A stretch of 53,340 nt of DNA. Origin: an uncultured Collinsella sp. Lineage in GTDB: Bacteria > Actinomycetota > Coriobacteriia > Coriobacteriales > Coriobacteriaceae. Of the stretch, positions 16,256-26,500 are shown in pieces. The notes beneath the pieces are model-generated. The model did not search any database. It saw nothing but the letters and a program-made list of their open reading frames with translations, and was not told the origin of the DNA. Where the stretch lies: contig UQMD01000017.1 in the NCBI GenBank assembly GCA_900542155.1, positions 1 to 53,340 on the forward strand. The letters are read 5' to 3'. The translations under genes were made by a program, and so were the position numbers. Positions within the stretch are counted from its first letter, which is position 1. Every line of letters starts with the position of its first letter.

Positions 16256-19201
16256 GTGGAAGTAGACAAGCGTAAAACTAAAAGAACATGGCACGTACCG
16301 CGCAAAGGGTTGACCGTTGCCGCCGTTGTGCTGACGATAACGTGCTTTATCGGCCTTGGCGTACAGTACCTTTCGTTTGTGTCCAAGACCGTCTACGAAG
16401 AAAGCACCTCGCATTTAGAGGAAGTTCTGCATAAATCCAACAGCATGCTAAGCATGATCGCCAACAAAAACATCTCTTATCTTCATTTGTGGAACGGCTT
16501 TTTAGACAGCAACCCCGACGATGACGGAGTTCAGATGTATCTGGAATCCGCAAAGCAGGAGCTTGGCTTTGCCGAATTCTACTTTCTTTCTTATGACGGC
16601 AACTACATGACGCCCCACGGGGAAACGGGCTATCTTGGTTTGCAGAGCAACCTCGACGAAAAGCTTGCCGATCAAAACGACGTTGTGATGAACGCGGCCT
16701 TGCCCGGGCAGAAGCCGACACTGGTGTTTATCTGCCCCGAAACAAAGGGCGTCTACCGCGGTTTTTCCTACGATGCCATTGCCATCAGTCGCTACAACGA
16801 CGATGTGATGAAAGCCGTGGGCAATTCGGCGTTCAGCGGAACTGCCAGCACTTATGTCGTCTACGCGGACGGGCAGGTCGTGATTGAGAATATCGCAGAG
16901 GGCGAGCAAAACATCTATAACCTGCTTGCAGTGCTGCGCGAACATTCCGACCTCAGCGAGGCGCAGGTGCAAGACCTCGCCAATGATTTTGCAAAAGGTG
17001 CCAGCGGAAACTATGAGGTAACGCTGGGCAGCACAAGATACTATCTGGCGTACGAAAGTACCGGCATCCAGGACTGGATCTTGGTGGAACTTGTCCCCGT
17101 GGATGTCGTCAATGCCAGTATGAATCAGCTTTGGCAGAGAACGGTACAAATAATCGTGGGCATTACAGGCGGTCTTTCGCTCATGGCCATTCTGCTGGTT
17201 ATTAGCAGGGGGCGCGTCAAGCTGCGCCGCAAGAATACTGAGATTTTATACCGCGAAGAGCTGTTCCGGAAGCTGTCCCAAAACGTGAACGACGTCTTTT
17301 TGATGCTGGATGCAAAAACCTACAAGGCAGATTATATTAGCCCGAACATGGAACGCTTGCTGGGTCTGACGCAGGAGAGCGTGCGTAAAAACATCGATAC
17401 GCTGGCCACGCTGCACCCGAAGGATACCGTCGAACCTGCCAAAGACCATCTGGCGGGACTCGCCGGCGGCGAGCAACGCGAATGGGATATGGAATATATC
17501 CATCAGCAAACGGGGGAACGCCGCTGGTTCCATGTGGTTGCCATGGGCAGTGAGGTCGAGGGACAAACCAAGTACATTCTGGTTTTGTCTGACCGCACCG
17601 CCGACAAACAGGTGAACCAGGCACTTTCGGATGCCGTTGCCGCCGCCGAAAACGCCAACCGCGCCAAAAGCACCTTCCTTTCCAGCATGTCCCACGATAT
17701 CCGCACGCCTATGAACGCCATCATCGGCTTTGCCACGCTGGCGGTCAGCCATCTGGACGATAAGGAGCGCGTGAAGGACTACCTTGCCAAGATCCTTGCC
17801 TCCAGCAACCATCTGCTCTCGCTCATCAATGACATCTTGGATATGAGCCGTATCGAAAGCGGAAAAATACAGCTGGACGAAACCGAGGTCAATCTCTCCG
17901 ATGTACTGCACGATATTAAAACCATCGTCAGCGGGCAGATTTACGCAAAGCAACTGGAATTGTATATGGACGCGATAGATGTTACCGACGAGGACATCTA
18001 TTGCGACAAGACCCGGCTCAATCAGATTCTGATGAACCTTTTGTCCAATGCCATCAAGTTCACTCCCGCGGGCGGCACGGTGTCGGTGCGGGTGCGCCAG
18101 CTTGCAGGCAAGGTCGGCGGATGCGGGCAGTATGAGTTCCGTGTCAAGGACAGCGGTATCGGTATGGACCCGGATTTTGCCAAAAAGGTATTTGAACCCT
18201 TTGAGCGCGAGCGCTCCTCAACGGTAAGCAGAATACAGGGCGCTGGGTTGGGTATGGCCATTACCAAAAACATTGTAGATATGATGGGCGGCACCATTGA
18301 GGTACAGTCCGCGCCGGAAAAAGGCTCTGAATTTATCGTCCGTGTTCCGCTGCGCGCCCAGACAGAACGCCGTAGGGAGGTAAAAATCGTCGAGCTGGAA
18401 GGGCTGAAGGCGCTGGTGGTTGACGACGATTTCAACACCTGCGACAGCGTGACCAAGATGCTGGTCAAGGTGGGGATGCGCGCCGAATGGACGCTTTCCG
18501 GCAAGGAGGCCGTGTTGCGCGCACGGCAGTCCCTCGAGATGGGCGATACCTTTAAGGCCTATATCATCGACTGGCGCCTGCCGGATATGAATGGCATTGA
18601 GGTAACCCGCCAGATTCGCGCCCTGAACGACGATACGCCCATTATTATCCTGACCGCCTATGACTGGTCTGACATTGAGGTGGAGGCAAAGGCAGCCGGT
18701 GTCACGGCGTTCTGTTCCAAGCCGATGTTTATGTCCGACTTGCGCGACACGCTGATGACCGTCATCGGGCAGGAACAGGCGAAAGAGGAGCAGAGCATAT
18801 TGCCCCAAAATGCCACCGACCTCAAGGGCATGCATGTTCTGCTTGTCGAGGATAACGAGCTGAACCGCGAGATTGCCGAGGAGATCATGAAGGCCTACGG
18901 CCTTGAGGTCGACACCGCCGAAAACGGCGCTATCGCCGTGGATAAAGTCAGCGCTGCAGCGCCCGGGCAGTACGATTTGGTGCTGATGGACGTGCAGATG
19001 CCCATCATGGACGGCTACACCGCCACCCGCCGCATCCGCGAACTGGAAAACCCCGCGTTGGCAGGCGTCCCCATTCTTGCCATGACGGCAAACGCCTTTG
19101 ATGAGGACCGCCGCAACGCCTTGGAAAGCGGTATGAACGGCTTCCTGTCCAAGCCCATTGTGATTACCGACCTCGTACAGGAGATACGCAAGATCAGGTA
19201 A
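16256..19201 (+). CDS. Membrane hybrid histidine kinase with two receiver domains
   Basis: A 981-residue protein starting at GTG, 5 bases after the lipoprotein gene and translationally coupled to it. It has TM1 at about 19-40, an extracytoplasmic dCache-like region to about 290, TM2 at about 296-318, and a PAS domain at about 335-445. HisKA carries His480 in MSHDIRTPMNAI. HATPase has N (NLLSNAIKF), G1 DSGIGM and G2 GAGLGM boxes. Two REC domains follow with phosphoacceptors Asp772 (IIDWRLPDMNG) and Asp912 (LMDVQMPIMDG). There is no HPt domain and no DNA-binding output, so the phosphate must go to a partner outside the window or the protein regulates by contact. Codon use matches the lipoprotein, which supports joint acquisition. 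Confidence 0.92.
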   Translation: MEVDKRKTKRTWHVPRKGLTVAAVVLTITCFIGLGVQYLSFVSKTVYEESTSHLEEVLHKSNSMLSMIANKNISYLHLWNGFLDSNPDDDGVQMYLESAKQELGFAEFYFLSYDGNYMTPHGETGYLGLQSNLDEKLADQNDVVMNAALPGQKPTLVFICPETKGVYRGFSYDAIAISRYNDDVMKAVGNSAFSGTASTYVVYADGQVVIENIAEGEQNIYNLLAVLREHSDLSEAQVQDLANDFAKGASGNYEVTLGSTRYYLAYESTGIQDWILVELVPVDVVNASMNQLWQRTVQIIVGITGGLSLMAILLVISRGRVKLRRKNTEILYREELFRKLSQNVNDVFLMLDAKTYKADYISPNMERLLGLTQESVRKNIDTLATLHPKDTVEPAKDHLAGLAGGEQREWDMEYIHQQTGERRWFHVVAMGSEVEGQTKYILVLSDRTADKQVNQALSDAVAAAENANRAKSTFLSSMSHDIRTPMNAIIGFATLAVSHLDDKERVKDYLAKILASSNHLLSLINDILDMSRIESGKIQLDETEVNLSDVLHDIKTIVSGQIYAKQLELYMDAIDVTDEDIYCDKTRLNQILMNLLSNAIKFTPAGGTVSVRVRQLAGKVGGCGQYEFRVKDSGIGMDPDFAKKVFEPFERERSSTVSRIQGAGLGMAITKNIVDMMGGTIEVQSAPEKGSEFIVRVPLRAQTERRREVKIVELEGLKALVVDDDFNTCDSVTKMLVKVGMRAEWTLSGKEAVLRARQSLEMGDTFKAYIIDWRLPDMNGIEVTRQIRALNDDTPIIILTAYDWSDIEVEAKAAGVTAFCSKPMFMSDLRDTLMTVIGQEQAKEEQSILPQNATDLKGMHVLLVEDNELNREIAEEIMKAYGLEVDTAENGAIAVDKVSAAAPGQYDLVLMDVQMPIMDGYTATRRIRELENPALAGVPILAMTANAFDEDRRNALESGMNGFLSKPIVITDLVQEIRKIR

Positions 19202-19210
19202 CTCGGAACA

Positions 19211-19322
19211 GGGTAGTCTTTTTGGGACGGGGCTCTTTTAGCTGCCCCTGCCGTTAATCGACCAAACCGGTCGCGTTGTCTGCAGGGGTAGCTAAAAGAG
19301 CCCCGTCCCAAAAAGACTACCC
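19211..19322. repeat. 112-bp near-perfect inverted repeat
   Basis: Two 41-base arms (19211-19251 and 19282-19322) are complementary at 40 of 41 positions around a 30-base spacer. The arm starts GGGTAGTCTTTTTGGGACGG. It lies 9 bases after the hybrid-kinase stop and 61 bases before the MATE gene start. It could terminate transcription in both directions, but its length resembles a MITE-like or REP-like element. Confidence 0.88.
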
Positions 19323-19383
19323 AATAGGAGTATTATCGTCTGCGCAAATAAGCACGAATGAGCATGTTAGAGATTGAGAGCGT

Positions 19384-20766
19384 ATGACTGAAACCGCGTC
19401 CAAGCACATTGACATGACCACCGGCTCGCTGTGGCGCAATATTCCCCTGTTCGCCTTTCCCGTCGCCGCCACGAGCATCCTTGAGCAGCTGTCGAACCTC
19501 ATCGCCACGGTCATCATCGGTAACTTCTCGGGCGACCAGGGGACCCTCGCCATGGCGGCGGTCGGCTCCAATGTTCCGCTTACCAGTCTTATGCTCAACC
19601 TGTTTATTGGGCTGTCGCTTGGCTCCAACGTGGTCATCGCCAACGCCATCGGCCGCAACGATCAGAACATGGTCAAGCGCGCCGTCCATACCTCGATTCT
19701 GATGGCACTCGTGGGCTTTGTCGTCATCGCGCTGGGCGAGATCTTTGCCGAGCCCATGCTCGCCGCGCTCAACGTCCCTGACGAAACCATGCCGCTCGCT
19801 TCGCTCTACCTGCGCGTCTTTTTGCTCAGCATGCCCTCGATCTTGCTCTACAACTTTGAGGCCGCGATCTTCCGCTCCGTCGGCATCACCCGCATGCCGC
19901 TGCAGGCGCTCGCCGTGTCCACCGTCCTCAACATTGGCCTGGATCTCATCTTTGTCCCCGTACTCCACTGGGGCGTCGCGGGCGTCGCCATCGCCACCGC
20001 CATCGCCTACACCGTCAGCGCCGCTACGCTCTTTATCCGCCTGCTCAAGACCGACTCCGTCGTCCGCGTCACCCTGCGCGATCTGGCTATCGACCCCGTC
20101 GCCCTCAAGCGCATCGTCAAGATCGGCCTGCCCGCCGGCATCCAAAGCGCTGTCTTTGCCGTCGCCAACATCATCATCCAGTCCGCCATCAACAGCTTGG
20201 GCACCGAGGTCATGGCGGCATCCAGCGCCGCCATGAGCCTGGAGTATGTGTGTTACAACCTGCTCAACAGCTTTAGCCAGGCTTGCACTACCTTTGTGGG
20301 ACAAAACCACGGCGCGCGCCAGATCGACCGTTGCACCAAGACGCTCAAGGTCTGCCTGGTCGAAGGCGGCATCGTTGCACTCACCACGATTATCGTCATC
20401 GTCGGTCTGGGGCGCGAGATCCTGGCGTTGTTCAACAGCGACCCCAACATCGTCTCGATCGGCTATATCCGCGTGTGCTCGATCTTCCCGGCGTACGCCT
20501 TTAGCATGTTCTACGAAAACATGTCCGGTTATCTGCGCGGCTTTGGCATCTCGCTCATGCCCGCCCTCATCACCATGATTTGCGTCTGCGGCATCCGCTT
20601 CTATTGGGTGTTCTGCGTGTTCCCGCACTTCCGCACCTTTGCGAACATCATGATGGTCTACCCCATCAGCCTGGGCACCACATCGTTCTTTATGGTCGTG
20701 GCGGTATTGCTCTGCCATCCGGCACGCACCTATCGTCTGGCGCAAGCCAAGACTGGGGCGCGCTAG
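19384..20766 (+). CDS. MATE-family efflux transporter
   Basis: A 460-residue integral membrane protein with about 12 hydrophobic segments. The opening MTTGSLWRNIPLFAFPVAATSILEQLSNL is the classic start of MATE proteins, followed by the DxxxxG-like region VIIGNFSGDQGTLAMAAVGS. A second bundle begins around residue 240 (IVKIGLPAGIQSAVFAVANIIIQSAINS), showing the internal duplication of the family. It should export cationic compounds or drugs with Na+ or H+ exchange; the substrate is unknown. The start is the ATG at 19384 with a modest GAGAG site. It is convergent with the LysR gene downstream. Confidence 0.92.
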   Translation: MTETASKHIDMTTGSLWRNIPLFAFPVAATSILEQLSNLIATVIIGNFSGDQGTLAMAAVGSNVPLTSLMLNLFIGLSLGSNVVIANAIGRNDQNMVKRAVHTSILMALVGFVVIALGEIFAEPMLAALNVPDETMPLASLYLRVFLLSMPSILLYNFEAAIFRSVGITRMPLQALAVSTVLNIGLDLIFVPVLHWGVAGVAIATAIAYTVSAATLFIRLLKTDSVVRVTLRDLAIDPVALKRIVKIGLPAGIQSAVFAVANIIIQSAINSLGTEVMAASSAAMSLEYVCYNLLNSFSQACTTFVGQNHGARQIDRCTKTLKVCLVEGGIVALTTIIVIVGLGREILALFNSDPNIVSIGYIRVCSIFPAYAFSMFYENMSGYLRGFGISLMPALITMICVCGIRFYWVFCVFPHFRTFANIMMVYPISLGTTSFFMVVAVLLCHPARTYRLAQAKTGAR

Positions 20767-20795
20767 ACACATCCAACAAGGTGGCGCATCGGCAA

Positions 20796-21662
20796 CTAGC
20801 TCACGATATGCGAGCTCATATAGTCGATAAAGCGCCTCGTGGCGATAGGCATGGTGTCCCAGCTGCGCCAAGCCGCCACGACGTCGCGCGAGGGAGCATG
20901 CACGATGGGGCGCACACAAATATCGGCCCGCATGCCCTCGACGGTACGGCGGTAGAGCATGCTCACACCGAGGCCCTCCCCCACCATCGCCATAATGGTG
21001 TAGTCATCGGTGACCTCACTCGTCACATGCGGCGATAGCCCGTGCGCGGCAAACGCATCGAGCACCAGACTCTGTTCGCCCTCATCCAGCAGCACAAACG
21101 GTTCGGACGCCAGGTCGGCAAGCGTCACCTTTTCCTTTGCCGCCAGTGGATGGACGGCTGGCAACAGCGCCACCAGCTCGTCGTGATAGACCACGCGTTT
21201 CTCGAGCCCCTCGGTAAATCCACGCGCTGTAAAGCAAAAGTCGACCATGCCATCGTGCACCCACTGGGCATTGCGCGTGTAATCGCCCTGCTTGAGGGTA
21301 AAGCGCACACCCGGATGCAGGGCCCCAAAGTCGCGGATCACACGCGGCAACACAGTACGACTCACGTTGGTAAACGTCGCAATGCGAATGTCGGTCGACG
21401 AAAGCCCCAGCAACTCCTGGCGCTTGCCCTCAAGCTCGGCCTCGGCCGTAACGATCTGGCGCAGATACGGCAGATACTGTTTGCCGTCGCGCGTCAGTGA
21501 GACGCCCTGCTTGCCACGCTCGATAATCGTGGTGCCCAGCTCGCGCTCGAGCGCCTTGACGGCCTGGCTCACCGCGCTTTGCGTATAGCCCAGCTCGTCG
21601 GCGGCACGTTTCAGGCTGCCGCAATCGACCACCATACATACAATCTGATACCGCGATGCCAT
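20796..21662 (-). CDS. LysR-family transcriptional regulator
   Basis: A 288-residue LysR-type regulator. The N-terminal winged helix (residues 1-60) has the standard helix-turn-helix LKRAADELGYTQSAVSQAVKALERELG. The C-terminal part is a two-lobe effector-binding fold (FTNVSRTVLPRVIRDFGALHPGVRFTLKQG...). The start at 21662 follows GTGGAGG. It is divergent from the DMT transporter gene across 158 bases containing a CTTC-N11-GAAG dyad, the usual arrangement for a LysR protein controlling its neighbour. The effector is unknown. Confidence 0.9.
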   Translation of the reverse strand: MASRYQIVCMVVDCGSLKRAADELGYTQSAVSQAVKALERELGTTIIERGKQGVSLTRDGKQYLPYLRQIVTAEAELEGKRQELLGLSSTDIRIATFTNVSRTVLPRVIRDFGALHPGVRFTLKQGDYTRNAQWVHDGMVDFCFTARGFTEGLEKRVVYHDELVALLPAVHPLAAKEKVTLADLASEPFVLLDEGEQSLVLDAFAAHGLSPHVTSEVTDDYTIMAMVGEGLGVSMLYRRTVEGMRADICVRPIVHAPSRDVVAAWRSWDTMPIATRRFIDYMSSHIVS

Positions 21663-21725
21663 CGTGCCTCCACATCGATGTAGCCGTAAAACGTTTTGCC
21701 AGGGCTTTTTCTTCCAACATTAGTA

Positions 21726-21744
21726 CTTCTTAATCATACTGAAG
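21726..21744. promoter_or_regulatory. Candidate LysR-box in the divergent promoter
   Basis: The dyad CTTC-N11-GAAG (21726-21729 and 21741-21744) in an AT-rich stretch between the LysR gene and the transporter gene fits the T-N11-A pattern of LysR binding sites. Confidence 0.45.
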
Positions 21745-21820
21745 ATACATTCGCTTTACTACATCCATATCTGGGAGCAGAATCCTTTTTGCGAAACCGT
21801 TCTGTAACAAAAGGAGTCCC

Positions 21821-22723
21821 ATGGATCGCAAAAAAGCAATCGCGCTCTCATTTTCCGTTCCCGTCGCATGGGGCTTTTCGTACCCCCTCATGAAGATCGG
21901 CATGGACAGCATGAATGCCACGAGCATCGTCGCGCTGCGCTGCATCATCGCCTTTGCGGCCTGCCTGCTGCTCTTCCACAAGCACGCGGTGCGCATCAAC
22001 CGTGACCTGATGGTCCGCGCCGCCATCATCGGCGCCATCATGGCAACCGAGATCACCTGCATGTGCCTGGGCTCCAGCCTCACCTCCGCCTCCACCGCCG
22101 GCTTTTTGCAGAGCCTGACGGTCGTGATCGTGCCGTTTGCCAACGCGGCCCTGCTGCGTCGCGCCCCCGAGCGCAAGGTGCTCATCGGCACCGCCATCGT
22201 CACCTGCGGCATGTTGCTGCTCTCGGGCGCCGACTTTACCAGCCTGAATCCCGGCGCGATCATCATGCTGCTCTCGGCCTTTATCTATGCCGGCCACATT
22301 ATCATCGCCAAGCGCTTTGTCGAAGAAGTCGATCCGCTGGCTCTGGGCGTTTGGCAGCTGGGCTTCGGCGGCTTGTTCTCGGGTATCGCCGCATTTACCT
22401 TTGGCGGCTTCACGCTTCCCAGCACGCCGAGCGAGATCGTCGTTATCGTTGCGCTCGCACTCATCTGCTCTGCCTACGGCTTTATCACCCAGACGCTCGT
22501 GCAGCCCCACGTACCCGCCGAAACCACTGGCTTCGCCTTCTCGCTCGAGCCGGTCTGCTCCGCCGTCTTCTCGTTTTTCCTGGTCGGCGAGGTCCTGAGC
22601 CCCATCGCCTTCCTTGGCGCTGCCCTCATCCTCACCGGCGTCATGGTGGCAACTGCCGAGCTTCCGCGCCTTCGCGCACATGGGCATGCTCATATGGCGG
22701 CAGCGCCCGAGCACGTCTCGTAG
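21821..22723 (+). CDS. DMT-superfamily (EamA) transporter
   Basis: A 300-residue membrane protein with ten predicted helices in two EamA repeats, roughly 1-140 and 148-285. The repeat starts are KKAIALSFSVPVAWGFSYPLMK and PGAIIMLLSAFIYAGHIIIAKRF, and each ends in the typical VFSFFLVGEVLSPIAFLGAALILTG type of motif. It probably exports a metabolite or amino acid under control of the divergent LysR protein. The ATG at 21821 has AAAAGGAG 5 bases upstream. The C-terminal tail is short, cytosolic and His-rich (RAHGHAHM). Confidence 0.9.
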   Translation: MDRKKAIALSFSVPVAWGFSYPLMKIGMDSMNATSIVALRCIIAFAACLLLFHKHAVRINRDLMVRAAIIGAIMATEITCMCLGSSLTSASTAGFLQSLTVVIVPFANAALLRRAPERKVLIGTAIVTCGMLLLSGADFTSLNPGAIIMLLSAFIYAGHIIIAKRFVEEVDPLALGVWQLGFGGLFSGIAAFTFGGFTLPSTPSEIVVIVALALICSAYGFITQTLVQPHVPAETTGFAFSLEPVCSAVFSFFLVGEVLSPIAFLGAALILTGVMVATAELPRLRAHGHAHMAAAPEHVS

Positions 22724-22809
22724 ACCCCACTCCTCATACAGCCGCGGCATAAAGGTCTCTGACGCCTTTACAATAGATGCCGACAAAGCATCTGCCCTAA
22801 AGGAGTTCC

Positions 22810-23538
22810 ATGGACGCTGCAACTCGCGACCGCAACATAGCAACTTGGTTGGGCGATGCGCCGCAGCCGGTACGTGATACTACGAACCAGCTACTCGAGC
22901 ACATCGCCCTTCTGCGTGCCGAGCAGACCATCTACCCGGCACAAGACGACATCCTCAATGCCCTCGCCTACACGCCGGCCGACCTGGTCAAGGTAGTCAT
23001 CTTGGGCCAGGACCCCTATCACGAACCCAACCAGGCCATGGGTCTGTCGTTCTCGGTGCCTGCGACGCAAACCAAGTTGCCGCCGAGCCTGCGCAACATC
23101 TATAAGGAACTCAAAGCCGATCTGGACTGCCCCATTCCCGCCACGGGAGACCTAACCCCCTGGGCACAACAGGGCGTCCTACTCCTTAACACGACGCTCA
23201 CCGTGCGCGAGCATGCCGCGAACTCGCACGCCAAGCTGGGCTGGAGCACGCTCACCGACTACGTTATCGAACGCTGCTGTCAGCTGCCCCAGCCGGTCGT
23301 CTTTTTGGCATGGGGCCGCTTTGCCCAGCAGATGGTCGACGGCAAGCTCACCGTGACCGGCACAGGCAAGGCAGCCGGCAAGTTCTGCCTGGCCTCTACG
23401 CATCCCTCGCCGCTTTCGGCAAACCGCGCCACAGCAGAACTCCCCGCTTTTATGGGGTCGCGTCCCTTCTCGGCAGCCAATGAATTGCTCGAGCAAAACG
23501 GCAGCAGCCCCATCGACTGGGGCTGCCTCGCTTCATAA
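22810..23538 (+). CDS. ung: Uracil-DNA glycosylase (family 1)
   Basis: A 242-residue enzyme that removes uracil from DNA. The water-activating loop is GQDPYHEPNQAMGLSFSV with catalytic Asp68, the uracil-specificity region includes LLNTTLTV, and the leucine-intercalation loop is STHPSPLSANR with its catalytic His. The length is normal for Ung. The ATG at 22810 is preceded by AAAGGAG. The gene ends 5 bases before the convergent stop of the large surface-protein gene. Its place after the DMT transporter seems incidental. Confidence 0.95.
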   Translation: MDAATRDRNIATWLGDAPQPVRDTTNQLLEHIALLRAEQTIYPAQDDILNALAYTPADLVKVVILGQDPYHEPNQAMGLSFSVPATQTKLPPSLRNIYKELKADLDCPIPATGDLTPWAQQGVLLLNTTLTVREHAANSHAKLGWSTLTDYVIERCCQLPQPVVFLAWGRFAQQMVDGKLTVTGTGKAAGKFCLASTHPSPLSANRATAELPAFMGSRPFSAANELLEQNGSSPIDWGCLAS

Positions 23539-23543
23539 CCTGC

Positions 23544-26500
23544 CTAGCCGGCGATCCAATATTGCGGATACTTATTGATATCAATGGGGTCGCCGAGCTC
23601 GCCGATATCGCTTATGGCCTCCATGCCCAACAGCGAACGCAAGCGATTCTCGCACTCCATGATGGGCTCATTTACTGCCTTATTGAGCACATCGAACGTC
23701 GGCGACTCAAACGTATCCATATTGACGTTGCCGAACCACTTGCTCTCGACATAGTCGGCCTCCTCGTCGTCTGTAGCAACCCCCAGCATCTGACGAGGCC
23801 ACGTCTTGAGCAGCGATTCGCGATCGGCCTCGGCGATATCGAGCACTACGTTGCCGCCAAACGAGAACGGCATGCTCTCCATCCCGCCCAGCAACTCCGG
23901 CAGCGGACAGCCAGTAGGCAGCGTCACCGTCACGCCGCTACAGCCCGCAAACGCACCGCTCTGGATGCCGACCACCTTATCGCACAGTGCAATCTCGGTG
24001 AGGTTCGAACAGTGCGAGAAGGCGTTCGAGTCGATTACGGTCGGTCCCGTCAACACACTCGCTAAATCGGCCCGTTCGATATCAGACGGCGCCGAGACCA
24101 GCGTGGCAGTACCGTCACCGTTGTCCTCTATCTCCCATTCATGGCTCTCGGCCGCATCGCCACCCGCCTGTATTACCGTAGAAGCCTCGACCAACGGCAG
24201 CCCCATCATGGTTCGCAGGCGATTCTCGGGCTCCAATAGGTTCTGAGCCATCTGCGCCCTAACCGCATCGGCCGTCGGCTCCGGACCCTCCCCCATGAAC
24301 CAATCGGAAAGCATGCCAAATTCCACAACGCCATAATACGTGTCGTAGTCGTCGTAGCCAATGAGTCCGTAGACCCATGCATTGAGGTAGTCCTGCTCCA
24401 TGCCGCTGGGCAACGACAGGTGAATGCGGCTGGCCTCTTCTTGGGCATCGGTTGCGCCGTCCAAGAAGAAACCCACACCCGGCGATGGATAGCCCAGCGT
24501 CGCGATACCGGTACCGACGGTCAAGTTCGTAAAGGCGGCATCATTGCCAAACACCGATGACGCCAGGTAGTTTCGAGAGCCCGCACCCGTAGCTGCGTCG
24601 TAGTCGCCATTGGTATCCGCCACAAACGATGCACTCGCGAGCCTCGGGCAGTCCATGAATGCCTGGTCGCTGATTTCGATCGTTGCCGCGTGCACAGACG
24701 CCGAGACAAGATTCGTACAGCCTTCGAACGCCGACACGCCGACGTAGATATCGTTATCGGGAAGATCGATGTTCAGGTCGCCGGCGATGCCGGAATTCCT
24801 GAAGGCATAGCGATCGATATATGCCAGATTGGGAGCCGAAGCCCAATCGACATCCCACGCGCCTCCGGTCCCCTCAAAGGCACCAGGCAGGTCCTTGGCG
24901 CCAGACAAGGAATAGCCGCCAAAGATCTCAATCGTACTCGGCAGCAGCTCAATCGTACCGTTGAGCATCGAGGGCGCACCGAGCAGGATGCTTGGCTTGC
25001 CTTCCTCGTCGCCATCGTAATAGCCGTAGAGAAGGGGCGCGTCGTCGCTTTGGGCATCGCAAGCAAAATCGTAAATGCCGTCGACAGTGACAAAGCGGCT
25101 GTCGTAGCCCTGCAGCTCGCCATCGGGCGCATACCAGGTGCAGCCGGCCGGATTGGGATTCTCGGTCGTGGCAAAGACAGCCTTTTTAGCACGCGACGCC
25201 ACAAAGCCCAGGCCCGTGCAGCCCTTAAAGACATCGGCACCCACCTCAATGCTATCGGGCGTGCCGATAAACACACCTTGAAGGTTTTGGCAGTTCTCAA
25301 ACGCGTTACGGCCGATGGTACTCGTCTTCTCGCCCAGATTGACAAACCTGAGCTCCGCATCGCCCGAGAAAGCATACGGTGCGATGGAATCTACTTGGAG
25401 CTGCTTGCCGCCATCCGCAAGCAAGGTGCCGTCAAAGGTCGCGGACAGGTTGCCATCCTCATCGCCTGCAGCGGACAGCAAAATCGTCTTGTCGGCGTTG
25501 GCATAATACAAGTATCCGTCTTGAGACAGGCTCATCTTAATCACGCGCGCATCGGGTGCACCGGCGGCAGCCTTGCGCTGTTCGACATACGCGACCTGCT
25601 CATCGGTTGCGCACACGATGGTCCGCACGGAACCGCCCTCAAGACTGCCGTCCTCGAGCGTCACCTTATCGTCAAACCACGGCATGAGTACCAGCGTGTC
25701 CACCGAAGTGTTGCCCGCAAAGGCACCCTTCTTGATGGTGTTGGAAATCTGCACCAGGGCAATATTGGAACCCGTATCGAGCACATAGCACAGGTCGCTT
25801 TTGAGCTGCGAATTAATGTTGTACACCAGCCCCTGTGAGTACGTGAGCTGGACACTGGGGTTGGTCGCGGGCGACACGTATACGCCGTAGGCATTCTCTA
25901 GTTCGTCCGCGTGCTCGGTAATAAAATCGAGCAGCGCGGCATCGTCGACGACCAGGGTGCAGTCCTGCAGATTGCTCACGTCAATCTGGGGCAACTCGCC
26001 CTCTTTGGACGCGTGCAGAACAATACGATCGAGCTTATTGCGATCGGGAATGACGACATGGGCAATATCGGCGGGAACATCGAGCTCGCGCGTATGGTAG
26101 GGAACGCCCAGATACTCCTTGCCATCGCGAGAGGTCAAGATACCCTCATCCGTTGCGGCATAGACGGGGTTATCCGACGCGACACGGTAGGCATCGAGCA
26201 CCTGAAAGCCCGCATTGACGTTGACGTAGTACACCGAGGACGGTAGCTCTAGATTGTTGATCTGCCACGTAAAGACTTCACGCTGACGACTGTCGGTATA
26301 GGCGTCGACCGCCTGCACACCCTGCGGAACGCTGAGCGTCTCGCCCCCGCCATCGACCGACATGACCGACTCATCCACATCGACAAGCGTCTGCAGGCGT
26401 GAGTTATTGAGGCTGGTAGGGTCGTCGTCAAAGCGATAGTCCTCGTCGAGAGCATAACCCTGAAAACGCACCTTGTAGGCGGGGTCGATGGACACGACGT

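Noticed and set aside
19333..20919. Minus-strand open frame of 528 codons opposite the MATE gene
   Set aside because: It is composed of D, G, H and V-rich sequence without domains; the MATE protein on the plus strand is clear.
24690..25838. Plus-strand frame of 382 codons opposite the LRR surface-protein gene
   Set aside because: It has no ribosome site or domain. The minus-strand LRR repeats span the same region.
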